Below are positions 42,732-51,875 of a DNA stretch of 64,000 nt, piece after piece (within the stretch, counting starts at the first letter, position 1; each line of letters begins with the position of its first letter). The DNA is from Brevibacterium sanguinis (GTDB lineage: Bacteria > Actinomycetota > Actinomycetes > Actinomycetales > Brevibacteriaceae), in contig NZ_QNSB01000005.1 of NCBI RefSeq assembly GCF_003315415.1, forward strand, positions 186,001 through 250,000, read 5' to 3'. The notes below the pieces were generated by a model, which worked only from the letters and a program-made list of their open reading frames with translations, searched no databases and had not been told where the DNA came from. The translations under genes were made by a program, and so were the position numbers.

Positions 42732-44155
42732 GGGTGCCGCAGGTGGTGACTGGTGACGGCCTCGAAGGCGTGGGCCATCCGCAGCAGTCCCACGTCGTTG
42801 CCCGGCTTGGCCACCAGCTGCACGCCGACCGGCAGGCCTGAGGCGGAGAACCCCGCAGGCACCGAGATCGCCGGGCACCCCGTCGCCGAGATCAGGCACA
42901 GCGCCCGCATCCAGTCGAGGTAGGTCTCGAGCGGTGTCCCGTTGATCTCGGTCGGGTACTCGATCGAGGCGTCGAAGGGAAGCACCTGGCAGGTCGAGAG
43001 CACGAGCACGTCGTGACCGGCGAAGAACCGCTCGACCTCGCCGAAGAGGCGGGCCCGGGCGCGGGCCGCCGACGCCACCTCGGCGCCGGTGAGCCCGAGA
43101 CCCAGCTCGATGTTCCACACGACGGAGTCCTTGATCCGATCGCGGTGGGCGTCGTGGAGAGGGCCCCAGGCGGTGACGAAGTCGAGCGCCCGCTGCACCG
43201 CGAAGACCTCATCGGCGTCGGAGAGGTCGGGAATCGTGTCGGTGACCTCGGCGCCGAGGCCCGCGAGGACATCCGCGGTCCCCGCGACGACCTCCGCGAC
43301 CTCCGTCTCGAGCGGCAGCAGCCCGGCCAGGTCGGGGCTGAACCCGACGCGGACCCCGTTGAGCTCGGGCTCGAAGTCGGCGCCGAGTGCGAACTCCGGC
43401 AGGTCGAAGACGCTGCCCGGTTCGTCGATCGAGCCCGGACCACCCGGTTCCGGGCCGCTCGCCACGCTCATGAGGAGAGCGACGTCGGAGACGGTCCGGG
43501 CCATGAATCCCGATTGGGCGAGCCACGCGAAGGGGTTGCCCGGCAGGGTGTGGGGGATCCGTCCGTTCGAAGGCCGGAATCCGACGACGTTGTTGAATGA
43601 CCCGGGGGAGCGCAGCGATCCGCCCATGTCGGACCCGTCGCCCGAGGCCTGGATCCCCGCGGCCAGGGCGGCCCCCACCCCTCCGGACGACCCGGACGCC
43701 GACTTCGTCGTGTCGTAGGGATTGAGCGTGGTCCCGAACAGGTCGTTGAAGGTGTGCGACCCGGCGGCGAACTCCGGGACGTTCGTCTTCCCCGTCGTGT
43801 TCACCCCGGCGCTCCGAAGGCGGGAGATGATGAGGGAATCGGACTCGGGAACGCGGTCGGCCATCAGCGGCGAACCCCATGTCGTGCGCATGCCCGCCGT
43901 GTCGTGGGTGTCCTTGTGGGTCATCGGGACACCGTGGAGCGGCCCGATCTCCGCCCCCGCGGCCAGCGCCTCGTCGGCAGCCGCGGCCCGGGACTGGGCG
44001 GCCTCGTCGTCGCGGGTGACGACGGCGTTGATCGCGGGGTTGATCCGGTCGATGCGCTCCAGATGGTCCTCGAGGGCCTCGCGGGCCGAGATCTCCTTCG
44101 CCGCGATCCTCGCCGCCAGCTCACGGGTCGACAGCCAGCGCAGTTCGTCGCTCAT
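42722..44155 (-). CDS. amidase-signature family amidase
   Basis: A Ser-cisSer-Lys amidase of 477 residues. The catalytic lysine is in GVPMTHKDTHDTAGM (about 80); the Ser pair is in the glycine-serine block SASGSSGGVGAALAAG and GSDMGGSLRSPG (about 155-183). Substrate unknown: amides, acylated amino acids or similar. It is the last gene of a minus-strand operon after an M20 amidohydrolase (4-base overlap) and two membrane proteins, suggesting uptake and two-step hydrolysis of an amide-linked compound. Confidence 0.9.
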   Translation of the reverse strand: MSDELRWLSTRELAARIAAKEISAREALEDHLERIDRINPAINAVVTRDDEAAQSRAAAADEALAAGAEIGPLHGVPMTHKDTHDTAGMRTTWGSPLMADRVPESDSLIISRLRSAGVNTTGKTNVPEFAAGSHTFNDLFGTTLNPYDTTKSASGSSGGVGAALAAGIQASGDGSDMGGSLRSPGSFNNVVGFRPSNGRIPHTLPGNPFAWLAQSGFMARTVSDVALLMSVASGPEPGGPGSIDEPGSVFDLPEFALGADFEPELNGVRVGFSPDLAGLLPLETEVAEVVAGTADVLAGLGAEVTDTIPDLSDADEVFAVQRALDFVTAWGPLHDAHRDRIKDSVVWNIELGLGLTGAEVASAARARARLFGEVERFFAGHDVLVLSTCQVLPFDASIEYPTEINGTPLETYLDWMRALCLISATGCPAISVPAGFSASGLPVGVQLVAKPGNDVGLLRMAHAFEAVTSHHLRHPQI

Positions 44156-45396
44156 CGGTCCCCTCCGCGCCCGACCCGGCTGAGCACGGCGGTCAGGGCC
44201 GCCCTGATCCCGGTCTCCAGGGTCGTCTCGACGTCATCGGGGGCGAAGAACGGCGAATGGTTCCCCGGCGGGGTCTCCTCGGCGGCGAGCTTCTCGGGGG
44301 AGTACCCGCCGAAGAACCAGTAGACGTAGGGGACGTCGATGTCGTCGCCGAAGGCCCCGAAGTCCTCGCTGCCGGTGACCGCCTCGGAGAGGTGGACCTG
44401 GTCGGTGCCGAGCTCGGCGCCGAGGTCGGACAGCAGGGCCTCGGCGAGGTCGGGGTCGTTGTAGCAGCGGGGGAACCGGTACATCTCCTCGATCTCGGGC
44501 TCCGGCGCCCCGGAGGCCAGCGCCTCGGCGAGGATGATCCGCCGGATGCGGTCGAGGACGACCTCGCGGACCTCCTCGGAGAAGGTGCGGATGTTGAGCT
44601 TGAACTCGGCGGAGTCGGGGATGATGTTCTCCTTGAGCCCGCCGTGGAAGGTGCCGACGGTGACGACGGCCATGTCACGCCCGGAGATCTCCCGCGACAC
44701 GACGCTCTGCAGCCGGGTGATCATGTAGGCGCCGAGCACGATCGGGTCGATCGCGTTCTCCGGCTGGGATCCGTGGGCCTGCTTGCCCTTGACGGTGACC
44801 CTGAGACAGTCGGACATCGCCATCGCGGTGCCCGAGGCGGCGTAGACGTGACCGGCCTGCCCGGGCCAGACGTGCTGGCCATAGACGACATCCGGCCTGA
44901 CGACCCGGTCCCAGAGGCCGTCGTCGAGCATCGCGCGGGCGCCCTGACCGGTCTCCTCACCCGGCTGGAAGAGCATGACGACGGTTCCCGACCACTCCTC
45001 ACAGTGCTCGACGAGGTGCTTGGCCAGGGCGAGGCCGACCGTGATGTGCGTGTCGTGGCCGCAGCCGTGCATGACCTTCGTCGTGGAGCCGTCGGGCAGG
45101 GTGCCCTCGACCGTCGAGGCGTAGTCGAGCCCGGTGTCCTCGGCGATCGGCAGCCCGTCGGTGTCGGCCCGGTAGGCGACGACGGGACCGTCCCCGTTCT
45201 CGATGACGCTGACGACGCCCGTGCCGCCGAAGGTCATCGTCGTCAGCCCGAGGGCGGTGAGCCGCTCGGCGATGGCCGCCGCCGTCCGGGTCTCCTGCAT
45301 CGACAGTTCGGGGGAGCGGTGGAACTCCTTGTACGTCTCGACGGTCTGGGCGAGGTCGGCGGAGATCGCCTCCCTGAGGGCGGAGCGAAGTGGCAT
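44152..45396 (-). CDS. M20 (hippurate hydrolase-like) amidohydrolase
   Basis: A 414-residue M20D amidohydrolase that would split N-acyl amino acids or similar amides. Motifs: the metal-ligand Cys and His in MHGCGHDTH (about 110), QPGEETGQGA with the catalytic Glu (about 145), YGQHVWPGQ, KGKQAHGSQPE and a late SEDFGAF. The first 35 residues (EFHRSPELSMQE) match the IAA-amino acid hydrolase/hippuricase group. It overlaps the amidase by ATGA. Confidence 0.9.
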   Translation of the reverse strand: MPLRSALREAISADLAQTVETYKEFHRSPELSMQETRTAAAIAERLTALGLTTMTFGGTGVVSVIENGDGPVVAYRADTDGLPIAEDTGLDYASTVEGTLPDGSTTKVMHGCGHDTHITVGLALAKHLVEHCEEWSGTVVMLFQPGEETGQGARAMLDDGLWDRVVRPDVVYGQHVWPGQAGHVYAASGTAMAMSDCLRVTVKGKQAHGSQPENAIDPIVLGAYMITRLQSVVSREISGRDMAVVTVGTFHGGLKENIIPDSAEFKLNIRTFSEEVREVVLDRIRRIILAEALASGAPEPEIEEMYRFPRCYNDPDLAEALLSDLGAELGTDQVHLSEAVTGSEDFGAFGDDIDVPYVYWFFGGYSPEKLAAEETPPGNHSPFFAPDDVETTLETGIRAALTAVLSRVGRGGDR

Positions 45397-45477
45397 GGCG
45401 TCCTTTCGTTGATGTGTCCCGGGCCGGATCGGGCCCGAGTCCCTGAGTGTCCCTGTGGCCTGTCCGCGGACCTGGCC

Positions 45478-46203
45478 TCAGTTGATCCCGTGCGTCTCCT
45501 CGGCGCTCCGGTCGGTGACGGCCTTGTTCCGGGTGAACCAGGTGATGGCGATCGTGAGGATGACGACGATGGCCACATCTCCGGGTGCGAGCACAGGCAC
45601 CAGGGGAATGAGCACGAGGATGACCAGGGCCGCGATGACGAGGGCGATGATCGTCGACTTCACCTGCTTGAGCGAGGCGATGAGCTGCACGGTGACACCG
45701 CCGAGGATAGCGGGCAGGATGTAGAGCTTGGCGACGAGGGTCGCCGGCTCCGGAATGAGAGTGACGAGCCACGTGCCGAGGATGCCGACGAAGAGGACCA
45801 TCGAGGCGACATGGATGAGGGCGGCGCCGCAGATCGCCATCGTCGCGGCGTACTCGCCCTTCCGGGTGCCCGGCTTCACCCCGATGGTGGCCTGCGCGAC
45901 GATCGCCGAGGGCAGCAGCTTGTTCGAGATGTTGCCGATGAGGAACGCCTGATACATTCCGGCTGGTCCGAGGATCGGGTAGTAGGTGAGCGGTTCGACG
46001 ATGTAGAAGACGCCGTAGACGGCGAAGACGGCGAGGAACCCGGTGAAGATGTCGCCGAAGTCGATATCGGCGTCGGCGACGAAGAGCAGGTAGAAGGGCA
46101 CCGAGGTGGCGATGAGGAAGCCGATGAACAGGGTGATCGAGCCCCAGCGGGTCGTCGTCCTCTCGAAGGCTTCGTGGGAGGGAACGGCGGTGATGTTCGA
46201 CAT
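45478..46203 (-). CDS. multi-spanning membrane protein, partner of DUF5058
   Basis: A 241-residue integral membrane protein with about seven hydrophobic helices (for example WGSITLFIGFLIATSVPFY and STIIALVIAALVILVLIPLV). A conserved-looking intramembrane stretch reads YPILGPAGMYQAFLIGNIS. I do not recognise a named family, but genes like this accompany DUF5058 genes. The start is ATG 46203 after GAGGAGCACACC, 10 bases behind the DUF5058 gene. It is probably one half of a two-subunit transporter serving the downstream hydrolases; this is inference from context. Confidence 0.75.
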   Translation of the reverse strand: MSNITAVPSHEAFERTTTRWGSITLFIGFLIATSVPFYLLFVADADIDFGDIFTGFLAVFAVYGVFYIVEPLTYYPILGPAGMYQAFLIGNISNKLLPSAIVAQATIGVKPGTRKGEYAATMAICGAALIHVASMVLFVGILGTWLVTLIPEPATLVAKLYILPAILGGVTVQLIASLKQVKSTIIALVIAALVILVLIPLVPVLAPGDVAIVVILTIAITWFTRNKAVTDRSAEETHGIN

Positions 46204-46213
46204 GGTGTGCTCC

Positions 46214-46963
46214 TCAGGCTTCCGGCATGCCGAGGCCGGCATAGTGGGCGAAGTAGGACGCGACGAGTGCGACCAGCAGTGAGATGCCCAGGCCCCATTC
46301 CTTGAGCCACTGCTGATCGAACTTCTTGGCGATGAACAGGCAGATGCTCATGACGATGGCCGAGACGACGATGGCGATGATGTGGGTCGGGGACTTCGGC
46401 AGCTCGCGGAAGGTCAGGGCCGCGAAGGCCGCGAGCAGCGCCGCGCCGGGGATGATCGACATGAGAGCCGGATTGACCTTCTCGAGCTTGTGTGTGCTGC
46501 GCCGGAACACCGGGGTGAGCAGCAGGGTCGAGATCATCCAGCCGGCTCCGGAGAGGCTCATCGCCATCAGGGCGACGATGAACACGCCGCGGGTGAAGGT
46601 CTCGTCGCCGAGATTGGCTCCCATGGTGCCTGCGGCGATCGACGCCGAGGCGACCTCGGTGGCCGCCGAGCCGATGAGGCCGACGCGGACCACGACAGGA
46701 GGAGTGCCGAAGAGCGGGAGTAGGGCGATGGCGACGAGCACCACCGACAGAGAGGGACCGATCGCGGCGACTCCGCCGGCACGGAACGCCGTCCTCACCT
46801 CCCGCTGGCTCATCCCCGCTGACTCGGCGTTCTTCTTCACCGCGTTCATGTAGATGAGGGACTGGAGAGCGACGACACCCATGACCGTCATCGCGAGTAT
46901 CCAGAGGACTGGGGCATTGGCCAGGCCGATGTAGTCGGCTTGGCCACCGGCTGAGATCACCAT
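46214..46963 (-). CDS. DUF5058 membrane protein
   Basis: A 249-residue membrane protein of the DUF5058 family, function unknown. About six helices are predicted; features are ANAPVLWILAMTVMGVVAL, FRAGGVAAIGPSLSVVLVA and a glycine/alanine-rich loop GSAATEVASASIAAGTMG that may enter the membrane. First gene of the operon with its membrane partner, the M20 amidohydrolase and the amidase. ATG at 46963 follows GAGGAGCGTCAGAC. A solute carrier role is inferred only from the neighbours. Confidence 0.82.
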   Translation of the reverse strand: MVISAGGQADYIGLANAPVLWILAMTVMGVVALQSLIYMNAVKKNAESAGMSQREVRTAFRAGGVAAIGPSLSVVLVAIALLPLFGTPPVVVRVGLIGSAATEVASASIAAGTMGANLGDETFTRGVFIVALMAMSLSGAGWMISTLLLTPVFRRSTHKLEKVNPALMSIIPGAALLAAFAALTFRELPKSPTHIIAIVVSAIVMSICLFIAKKFDQQWLKEWGLGISLLVALVASYFAHYAGLGMPEA

Positions 46964-47221
46964 GTCTGACGCTCCTCACTTCGTTGTCGAGCAGATCGGG
47001 CGGCCGCCGGAACCGGGTGGGCTCCGGTCGGCCGCGAACGGGGGATCCGGTCACCGTCGACCGATGTGCCCCATGGAGTCAGGTATACCCGGCTACGGCA
47101 CGGTAGCGGAGGCTTGACCACGAAGTTCCCGACTATCAGGACAGACGTTGAAGATGGTGAACATCGAGTGAATCGATGACGCGCGGGCTCGTCCGGACTC
47201 GGCGCCCAGGGTCATCCGGGT

Positions 47222-47227
47222 TAGCCT
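47222..47227 (+). promoter_or_regulatory. -10 element of a probable leaderless promoter (chrA)
   Basis: TAGCCT ends seven bases before GTG 47235. Confidence 0.45.
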
Positions 47228-47234
47228 GAGGCTC

Positions 47235-48413
47235 GTGCGCGCTGTGTTCCTCATCTTCCTCAGGCTCGGCCTCACCTCGTTCGGCGGGCCGAGCGCCCAC
47301 CTCGCGTACTTCCGCGAGGCCTTCGTCGTCCGCAGGCGGTGGCTCGGGGAGCGGGCCTATGCCGATCTCGTCGCGCTGTGCCAGTTCCTGCCGGGTCCCG
47401 CCTCGAGCCAGGTGGGCATGGCGCTCGGACTGTCCCGGGCCGGTCTGCCGGGACTGTTCGCCGCCTGGGCCGGCTTCACCCTGCCCTCGGCGCTCCTGCT
47501 CACCGCCGCCGCGCTCGGGCTCTCACGGCTCGAGGATCCGGGGGAGAGCGGGTGGCTGCGGGGACTCATGGCCGCGGCCGTCGCGGTCGTCGCCCACGCC
47601 GTCCTCGGCATGGCCCGCTCGCTGACCCCGGATGCCAGGCGCGCGGGCATCGCGGTCCTCGTCCTCGCGATCACGATCCTGGCCCCCGGTGTGTGGACGA
47701 CGATCGCCGCGCTCGTCCTCGCCGGGCTCCTCGGGGCGCTGCTGCTCCGCAGCGAGGCCCGCGGCGTCGGCGACGACGAGGTCGAGGAGCTGCAGGTGCC
47801 GCTGTCGCGACGGGCCGGGGGAGTCAGCCTGCTCGTCTTCGGCCTCCTGCTCGTCGGCCTGCCCGTGCTCGCCGCGGTCACCGGCGATCCGGCGCTGCGC
47901 CTCACCGACATCTTCTATCGGGTCGGGTCTCTCGTCTTCGGCGGCGGCCACGTCGTCCTGCCGATGCTCGACGCCGAGGTGGTCGCCGGGGGACTCGTCG
48001 ACGACTCGACGTTCCTCGCCGGATATGGACTGGCCCAGGCGGTCCCGGGCCCGCTGTTCACGTTCTCGGCCTTCCTCGGGGCCGCCGCGGGCTCGGATCC
48101 GAACGGTCTGCTCGGGGCGGTCATCGCCCTCCTCGCGATCTTCGCGCCCGCGGGCCTGCTTGTCTGCGGGACGCTGCCGTTCTGGGCGCGCCTGCGCCGG
48201 GCCGCCGGAGCGCGAGCGGTGCTTCTCGGCGTCAACGCCGGCGTCGTCGGGCTCCTCGCGGCGGCACTCTATGATCCCGTGTTCACCGAGGGAATCTCCT
48301 CGGGGCCGGCATTCGTCGTCGCGGTCGCCGGCTTCGCCGCACTGCAGACGACCCGGGTCCCGCCCTGGGCGCTGGTCGTCGGCTCCGCAGTCGTCGGTCT
48401 GCTCGTGCTCTGA
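47235..48413 (+). CDS. chrA: chromate transporter ChrA family protein
   Basis: A membrane protein of the CHR family, 392 residues in the long two-domain form. Each half starts with the family signature: FLRLGLTSFGGPSAHLAYF (residues 8-26) and the related FYRVGSLVFGGGHVVLPML (about 225-243), and each continues with a PGP block (LPGPASSQVG; VPGPLFTFSA). Family members export chromate, but substrates of many are untested. No chrB-type regulator is adjacent. Its end faces the dif-like site. Confidence 0.9.
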   Translation: MRAVFLIFLRLGLTSFGGPSAHLAYFREAFVVRRRWLGERAYADLVALCQFLPGPASSQVGMALGLSRAGLPGLFAAWAGFTLPSALLLTAAALGLSRLEDPGESGWLRGLMAAAVAVVAHAVLGMARSLTPDARRAGIAVLVLAITILAPGVWTTIAALVLAGLLGALLLRSEARGVGDDEVEELQVPLSRRAGGVSLLVFGLLLVGLPVLAAVTGDPALRLTDIFYRVGSLVFGGGHVVLPMLDAEVVAGGLVDDSTFLAGYGLAQAVPGPLFTFSAFLGAAAGSDPNGLLGAVIALLAIFAPAGLLVCGTLPFWARLRRAAGARAVLLGVNAGVVGLLAAALYDPVFTEGISSGPAFVVAVAGFAALQTTRVPPWALVVGSAVVGLLVL

Positions 48414-48441
48414 GCTCGGCCTCCCGCGGGCGCTGCGGCCT

Positions 48442-48476
48442 CCGCGACGCGCGTCAGCTCGGCTCAGGCGTCGCGG
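48442..48476 (+). terminator. terminator-like hairpin after chrA
   Basis: CCGCGACGC (48442-48450) pairs with GCGTCGCGG (48468-48476) across 17 bases, 28 bases after the chrA stop. Confidence 0.55.
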
Positions 48477-48513
48477 GTGCCGCGAATCAGAGGGGAGGCG
48501 CCCCGATGAGTTT

Positions 48514-48541
48514 ACTTGACATAATGTATATTATCGGCGTT
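48514..48541 (-). other. dif: candidate dif site (XerC/XerD chromosome dimer resolution)
   Basis: Read on the minus strand, this 28-bp site has an 11-bp XerC arm AACGCCGATAA, a 6-bp centre TATACA and an 11-bp XerD arm TTATGTCAAGT. The inner 26 positions agree with the actinobacterial dif consensus as I remember it, and the plus strand shares CATAATGTATATTAT with E. coli dif. It is an isolated AT-rich island in very GC-rich DNA, located between the converging ends of chrA and the UvrA-like gene. It probably marks the replication terminus. A related site inside a mobile element is the alternative, but no integrase or element ends are seen. Confidence 0.88.
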
Positions 48542-48545
48542 CTGT

Positions 48546-50924
48546 TCAAGCCGGTTCCCGCGCCCCGACGTACTCGGCCAGATGCTGCGCCGTCAGCGTC
48601 TCGCCGCGGCTGACGAGGTCGCGCGGCGTGCCCTCGAAGACGATGCGTCCGCCGTCGTGTCCGGCGCCCGGCCCGAGGTCGATGATCCAGTCCGCGTGGG
48701 CCATGACCGCCTGATGGTGCTCGATGACGATGACCGAGCGTCCCGAGTCGACGAGCCCGTCGAGCAGTTCGAGCAGGTTCGCGACATCGGCCAGGTGCAG
48801 GCCCGTCGTCGGCTCGTCGAGGATGAACACCCCGGCCTGGTCGGCGCTCTTCGCCGAGAGATGAGTCGCCAACTTCAGGCGTTGTCTCTCGCCTCCGGAC
48901 AGCGTCGTCAGGGGCTGGCCGAGACTGAGATAGCCCAGCCCCACCTCGGCGAGGTGGCCGGCGATCCTCCGGGCCGCGGGGATCCGCGACTCGCCCGCGG
49001 CGAAGTACTCGAGTGCCTCGCTGACCGGCATGTCGAGGACCTCGCGGATGTTCTTCCCGCCCAGGGTGTACTCGAGCACCTCGGCCTGGAACCCGCGGCC
49101 CTCGCAGACCTCGCACGGCGACGACATCCCGGCCATGACGCCGAGGTCGGCGGTGACGACGCCGGCGCCGCTGCAGTTGGGGCAGGCCCCTTCCGAGTTG
49201 GCGCTGAACAGCGCCGGCTTGACCCCGTTGGCCTTCGCGAACGCCTTCCGCACCGGTTCGAGCATCCCGGTGTAGGTGGCCGGATTGCTGCGCCGTGACC
49301 CCTTGATCGCCCCCTGGTCGATCGTGACCACGCGCTCGCGTGAGCTCAGCGAACCGTGGATGAGGGAGCTCTTGCCCGAACCCGCGACACCGGTGACGAC
49401 GGTGAGGACGCCGAGGGGAACGTCGACGTTGACGCCCGTGAGGTTGTGGGTGTCCGCTCCCCTGATCTCGAGCGCGCCGGTGGGCGTGCGGGTCTCGGTC
49501 CGCAGCGCCGCCCTGTAGCCCAGATGCGCGCCCGTCAGCGTGTCGCTGTCCCGCAGTCCGTCGACGTCTCCGGCGTAGCAGATCTGACCGCCGAGGGCTC
49601 CGGCCCGCGGACCGAGGTCGACGACGTGATCGGCGATGAGGATGGTCTCCGGCTTGTGTTCGACGACGAGCACGGTGTTGCCCTTGTCGCGCAGCTCGAG
49701 CAGCAGGGAGTTCATCCGCGCGATGTCGTGCGGGTGGAGGCCGATCGTCGGCTCGTCGAAGACGTAGGTGACGTCCGTGAGCGAGGAGCCGAGGTGGCGG
49801 ACGAGCTTGATCCGCTGTGCCTCTCCCCCGGACAGGGATCCCGAGGACCGGTCGAGGGACAGGTAGCCCAGACCGATGTCGATGAATGCCCGGACGGTCC
49901 CGGCGAGCGAGTCGACGAGGGGCTGGACCGTGGGATCGTCGATGCGGGCGAGCCAGGCGGGGATGTCGGAGACCTCCATCGCGCACACCTCGGCGATGGA
50001 GCGACCGGCGAGCCGGGAGCCGCGGGCGGCGGCCCCGAGCCTGGTGCCGCCGCAGTCGGGACACTCGGTGTAGACGACGGCGCGGTCGACGAAGGCGCGG
50101 ATGTGCTTCTGCATCCCGTCGCGGTCCTTGGACAGGAAGGACCGGCGGATGCGCGGGAGCAGGCCGTCGAACGTGAGGTTCGTCCCGTTGATGACGATCT
50201 TCTCCCCCTCGGCGTTGAGCAGCCTGTCCCGCTCGTCCGGGGTGAACTCACCGACCGGCTTGTCGGGGTCGAAGAACCCCGATTCGGTGTAGAAGCGCAC
50301 CGACCAGCCGCCGACCTTGAAGCCCGGGATGAGGATCGCCCCCTCGGCCAGCGACTTCGAGAAGTCGACGACCTCGGCGACGTCGATGTCGGTGGCGGTC
50401 CCCATGCCCTCGCAGCGGGGGCACATGCCGCCGCTCACGCTGAAGCTACGTTTCTCGACCTGAGAGCCCTCAGCCTTCTCGACGGTCATCGACCCGGTCC
50501 CGGAGACGGTGGGGACGTTGAAGGAGTAGGCGTTCGGGGAGCCGAGCGCCGGCTCGGCCAGACGGGAGAACAGGATCCGCAGCTTCGCGTTGATGTCGGT
50601 CACCGTGCCCACCGTCGAGCGGGGGTTGGCCCCGATCCTCTCCTGGTCGACGATGATCGCGGTGGTCAGACCCTCGAGGACGTCGACGTCGGGGCGGGCC
50701 ATGGTCGGCATGAAGCCCTGGACGAATGCGGAGTAGGTCTCGTTGATCATCCGCTGGGACTCCGCGGCGATCGTCGAGAACACGAGGGAGCTCTTCCCCG
50801 ACCCCGAGACCCCGGTGAAGACGGTCAGCCGGCGCTTGGGGATGTCGATGCTCACGTCCTTGAGGTTGTTCTCGCGGGCGCCGCGCACGCGGATGAGGTC
50901 ATGGGTGTCTGCCGGATGGGTCAT
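48546..50924 (-). CDS. UvrA-like ABC ATPase (class II, short)
   Basis: A duplicated ABC ATPase related to excision-repair UvrA but only 792 residues against about 950. Both halves have Walker A (GVSGSGKSS about 38; GVAGSGKSS about 505), signature ([22 protein letters not shown]) and Walker B with FDEPTIGLH and LDEPTTGLH. Zinc cysteines are kept (CPRCEG, CPDCGG, CPNCSG, CEVCEG). The UvrB-binding insertion near the N-terminus appears shortened, which marks UvrA2/DrrC-type proteins associated with drug or DNA-damage resistance. Fifth gene of the amine oxidase operon; ATG 50924 after GGAG. Confidence 0.88.
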   Translation of the reverse strand: MTHPADTHDLIRVRGARENNLKDVSIDIPKRRLTVFTGVSGSGKSSLVFSTIAAESQRMINETYSAFVQGFMPTMARPDVDVLEGLTTAIIVDQERIGANPRSTVGTVTDINAKLRILFSRLAEPALGSPNAYSFNVPTVSGTGSMTVEKAEGSQVEKRSFSVSGGMCPRCEGMGTATDIDVAEVVDFSKSLAEGAILIPGFKVGGWSVRFYTESGFFDPDKPVGEFTPDERDRLLNAEGEKIVINGTNLTFDGLLPRIRRSFLSKDRDGMQKHIRAFVDRAVVYTECPDCGGTRLGAAARGSRLAGRSIAEVCAMEVSDIPAWLARIDDPTVQPLVDSLAGTVRAFIDIGLGYLSLDRSSGSLSGGEAQRIKLVRHLGSSLTDVTYVFDEPTIGLHPHDIARMNSLLLELRDKGNTVLVVEHKPETILIADHVVDLGPRAGALGGQICYAGDVDGLRDSDTLTGAHLGYRAALRTETRTPTGALEIRGADTHNLTGVNVDVPLGVLTVVTGVAGSGKSSLIHGSLSSRERVVTIDQGAIKGSRRSNPATYTGMLEPVRKAFAKANGVKPALFSANSEGACPNCSGAGVVTADLGVMAGMSSPCEVCEGRGFQAEVLEYTLGGKNIREVLDMPVSEALEYFAAGESRIPAARRIAGHLAEVGLGYLSLGQPLTTLSGGERQRLKLATHLSAKSADQAGVFILDEPTTGLHLADVANLLELLDGLVDSGRSVIVIEHHQAVMAHADWIIDLGPGAGHDGGRIVFEGTPRDLVSRGETLTAQHLAEYVGAREPA

Positions 50925-50979
50925 CGGGTCGGTCTCCGTGAGGTGGGTGGACGGGGTGCCGGTGGAGGGGATGCCGGTG

Positions 50980-51390
50980 TCAGTCGCGCTGCTGGATGCG
51001 GATCATGGTGCCGGCCGGGTCGCGCACGGCGCAGTCGCGCAGGCCGTAGGGCTGGTCCATGGGCTCCTGGACGATGTCCGCTCCCCTGGCCTCCACCTCG
51101 GCGAAGACCGCGTCGACGTCGTCGGTCGCGAGGATGATGGCGGCATAGCTGCCTTTGGCGATGAGGGATTCGATGACCTCGCGCTCGGTCTCACTGATCG
51201 TCGGGTCGGTGATCGCCGGGGTGAGCACGATGGAGGTGTCCTGCTGGTCGGCGGGCCCGACGGTGATCCACCGCATCTGCCCGGATCCGACGTCGAGGCG
51301 GACCTCGAATCCGAGCACGTCGCGATAGAAGGCCAAGGATTCCTCGGCATCGACATGGGGCAGGAAGCTGGCGCTGATCGAGAGGTCCAT
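50980..51390 (-). CDS. VOC (glyoxalase/bleomycin resistance-like) protein
   Basis: A 136-residue VOC-fold protein with two beta-alpha-beta modules: SASFLPHVDAEESLAFYRD opens the first, and ADIVQEPMDQPYGLRDCAVRDPAG is the typical end of the second. Metal ligands of true glyoxalases are uncertain (His near 12 and Glu near the C-terminus). Such proteins often bind or modify antibiotics. Two starts compete: ATG 51390, which has TAGGAT seven bases upstream and matches relatives, and ATG 51420, which overlaps the AraC stop (ATGA) and adds 10 residues. Both may be used. Confidence 0.85.
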   Translation of the reverse strand: MDLSISASFLPHVDAEESLAFYRDVLGFEVRLDVGSGQMRWITVGPADQQDTSIVLTPAITDPTISETEREVIESLIAKGSYAAIILATDDVDAVFAEVEARGADIVQEPMDQPYGLRDCAVRDPAGTMIRIQQRD

Positions 51391-51397
51391 GGTCCCG

Positions 51398-51403
51398 ATC
51401 CTA
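51398..51403 (-). promoter_or_regulatory. -10 element of a possible internal leaderless promoter (VOC gene)
   Basis: TAGGAT on the minus strand ends seven bases before ATG 51390, inside the operon. Confidence 0.4.
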
Positions 51404-51416
51404 GCGAGTCCGGGAC

Positions 51417-51875
51417 TCATCGGACTTCTCGATTCCTGATCGGTCTCAGGACGTTCTTGACGATGAAGGTCGGCAGTTCGTGCTCACCGTCGACCGCGGC
51501 GTCCCGATAGGCCCGCGGCGACATGCCGACGAGTTCGCTGAACCGGGTGCTGAAGGTCCCCAGGGAGGAGAAACCGACCTGGAAGCAGATGTCGGTGATG
51601 GTCTGGTCGCCACGGCGGATCAGCGCCATCGCCCGCTCGATCCGCCGCGACATCAGGTACGAGTAAGGCGACTCGCCGTAGGCGGCCCTGAACTGCCGGC
51701 TGAGATGCCCCGCCGACATGTGCTCCCCCGCGGCCAGGCCCGCGACGTCGAGCGGCCGGTCGAACTCGCGGTCGATGCGGTCGCGGACCCGGCGCAGCCG
51801 CCGCAGCTCATCGAGGCGAGGCGCACCCGCCTGCCGCCGGGGACCGGTGGAGCCCGGTGTGGCCACCGGCCTCAC
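51417..51875 (-). CDS. AraC-family regulator without sensor domain
   Basis: A 152-residue protein that is little more than an AraC DNA-binding domain: first helix-turn-helix near LDVAGLAAGEHMSAGHLSRQF (in part), second in TITDICFQVGFSSLGTFSTRF, ending FIVKNVLRPIRNREVR. There is no ligand-binding domain, so it may act constitutively or with a partner. The GTG start overlaps the permease stop (GTGA), and its own stop overlaps an ATG of the VOC gene. Regulators of this short type often sit beside VOC genes. Confidence 0.87.
   Translation of the reverse strand: MRPVATPGSTGPRRQAGAPRLDELRRLRRVRDRIDREFDRPLDVAGLAAGEHMSAGHLSRQFRAAYGESPYSYLMSRRIERAMALIRRGDQTITDICFQVGFSSLGTFSTRFSELVGMSPRAYRDAAVDGEHELPTFIVKNVLRPIRNREVR

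Noticed and set aside
48506-48700. Short frame starting ATGAGTTTACTTGAC, suggestive of a foreign AT-rich gene
   Set aside because: The AT-rich part is explained by the dif-like site and the frame then runs as a shadow of the UvrA-like gene.
48546-50924. Calling this gene excinuclease uvrA
   Set aside because: At 792 residues it is too short and lacks most of the UvrB-binding region; no uvrB or uvrC neighbours.
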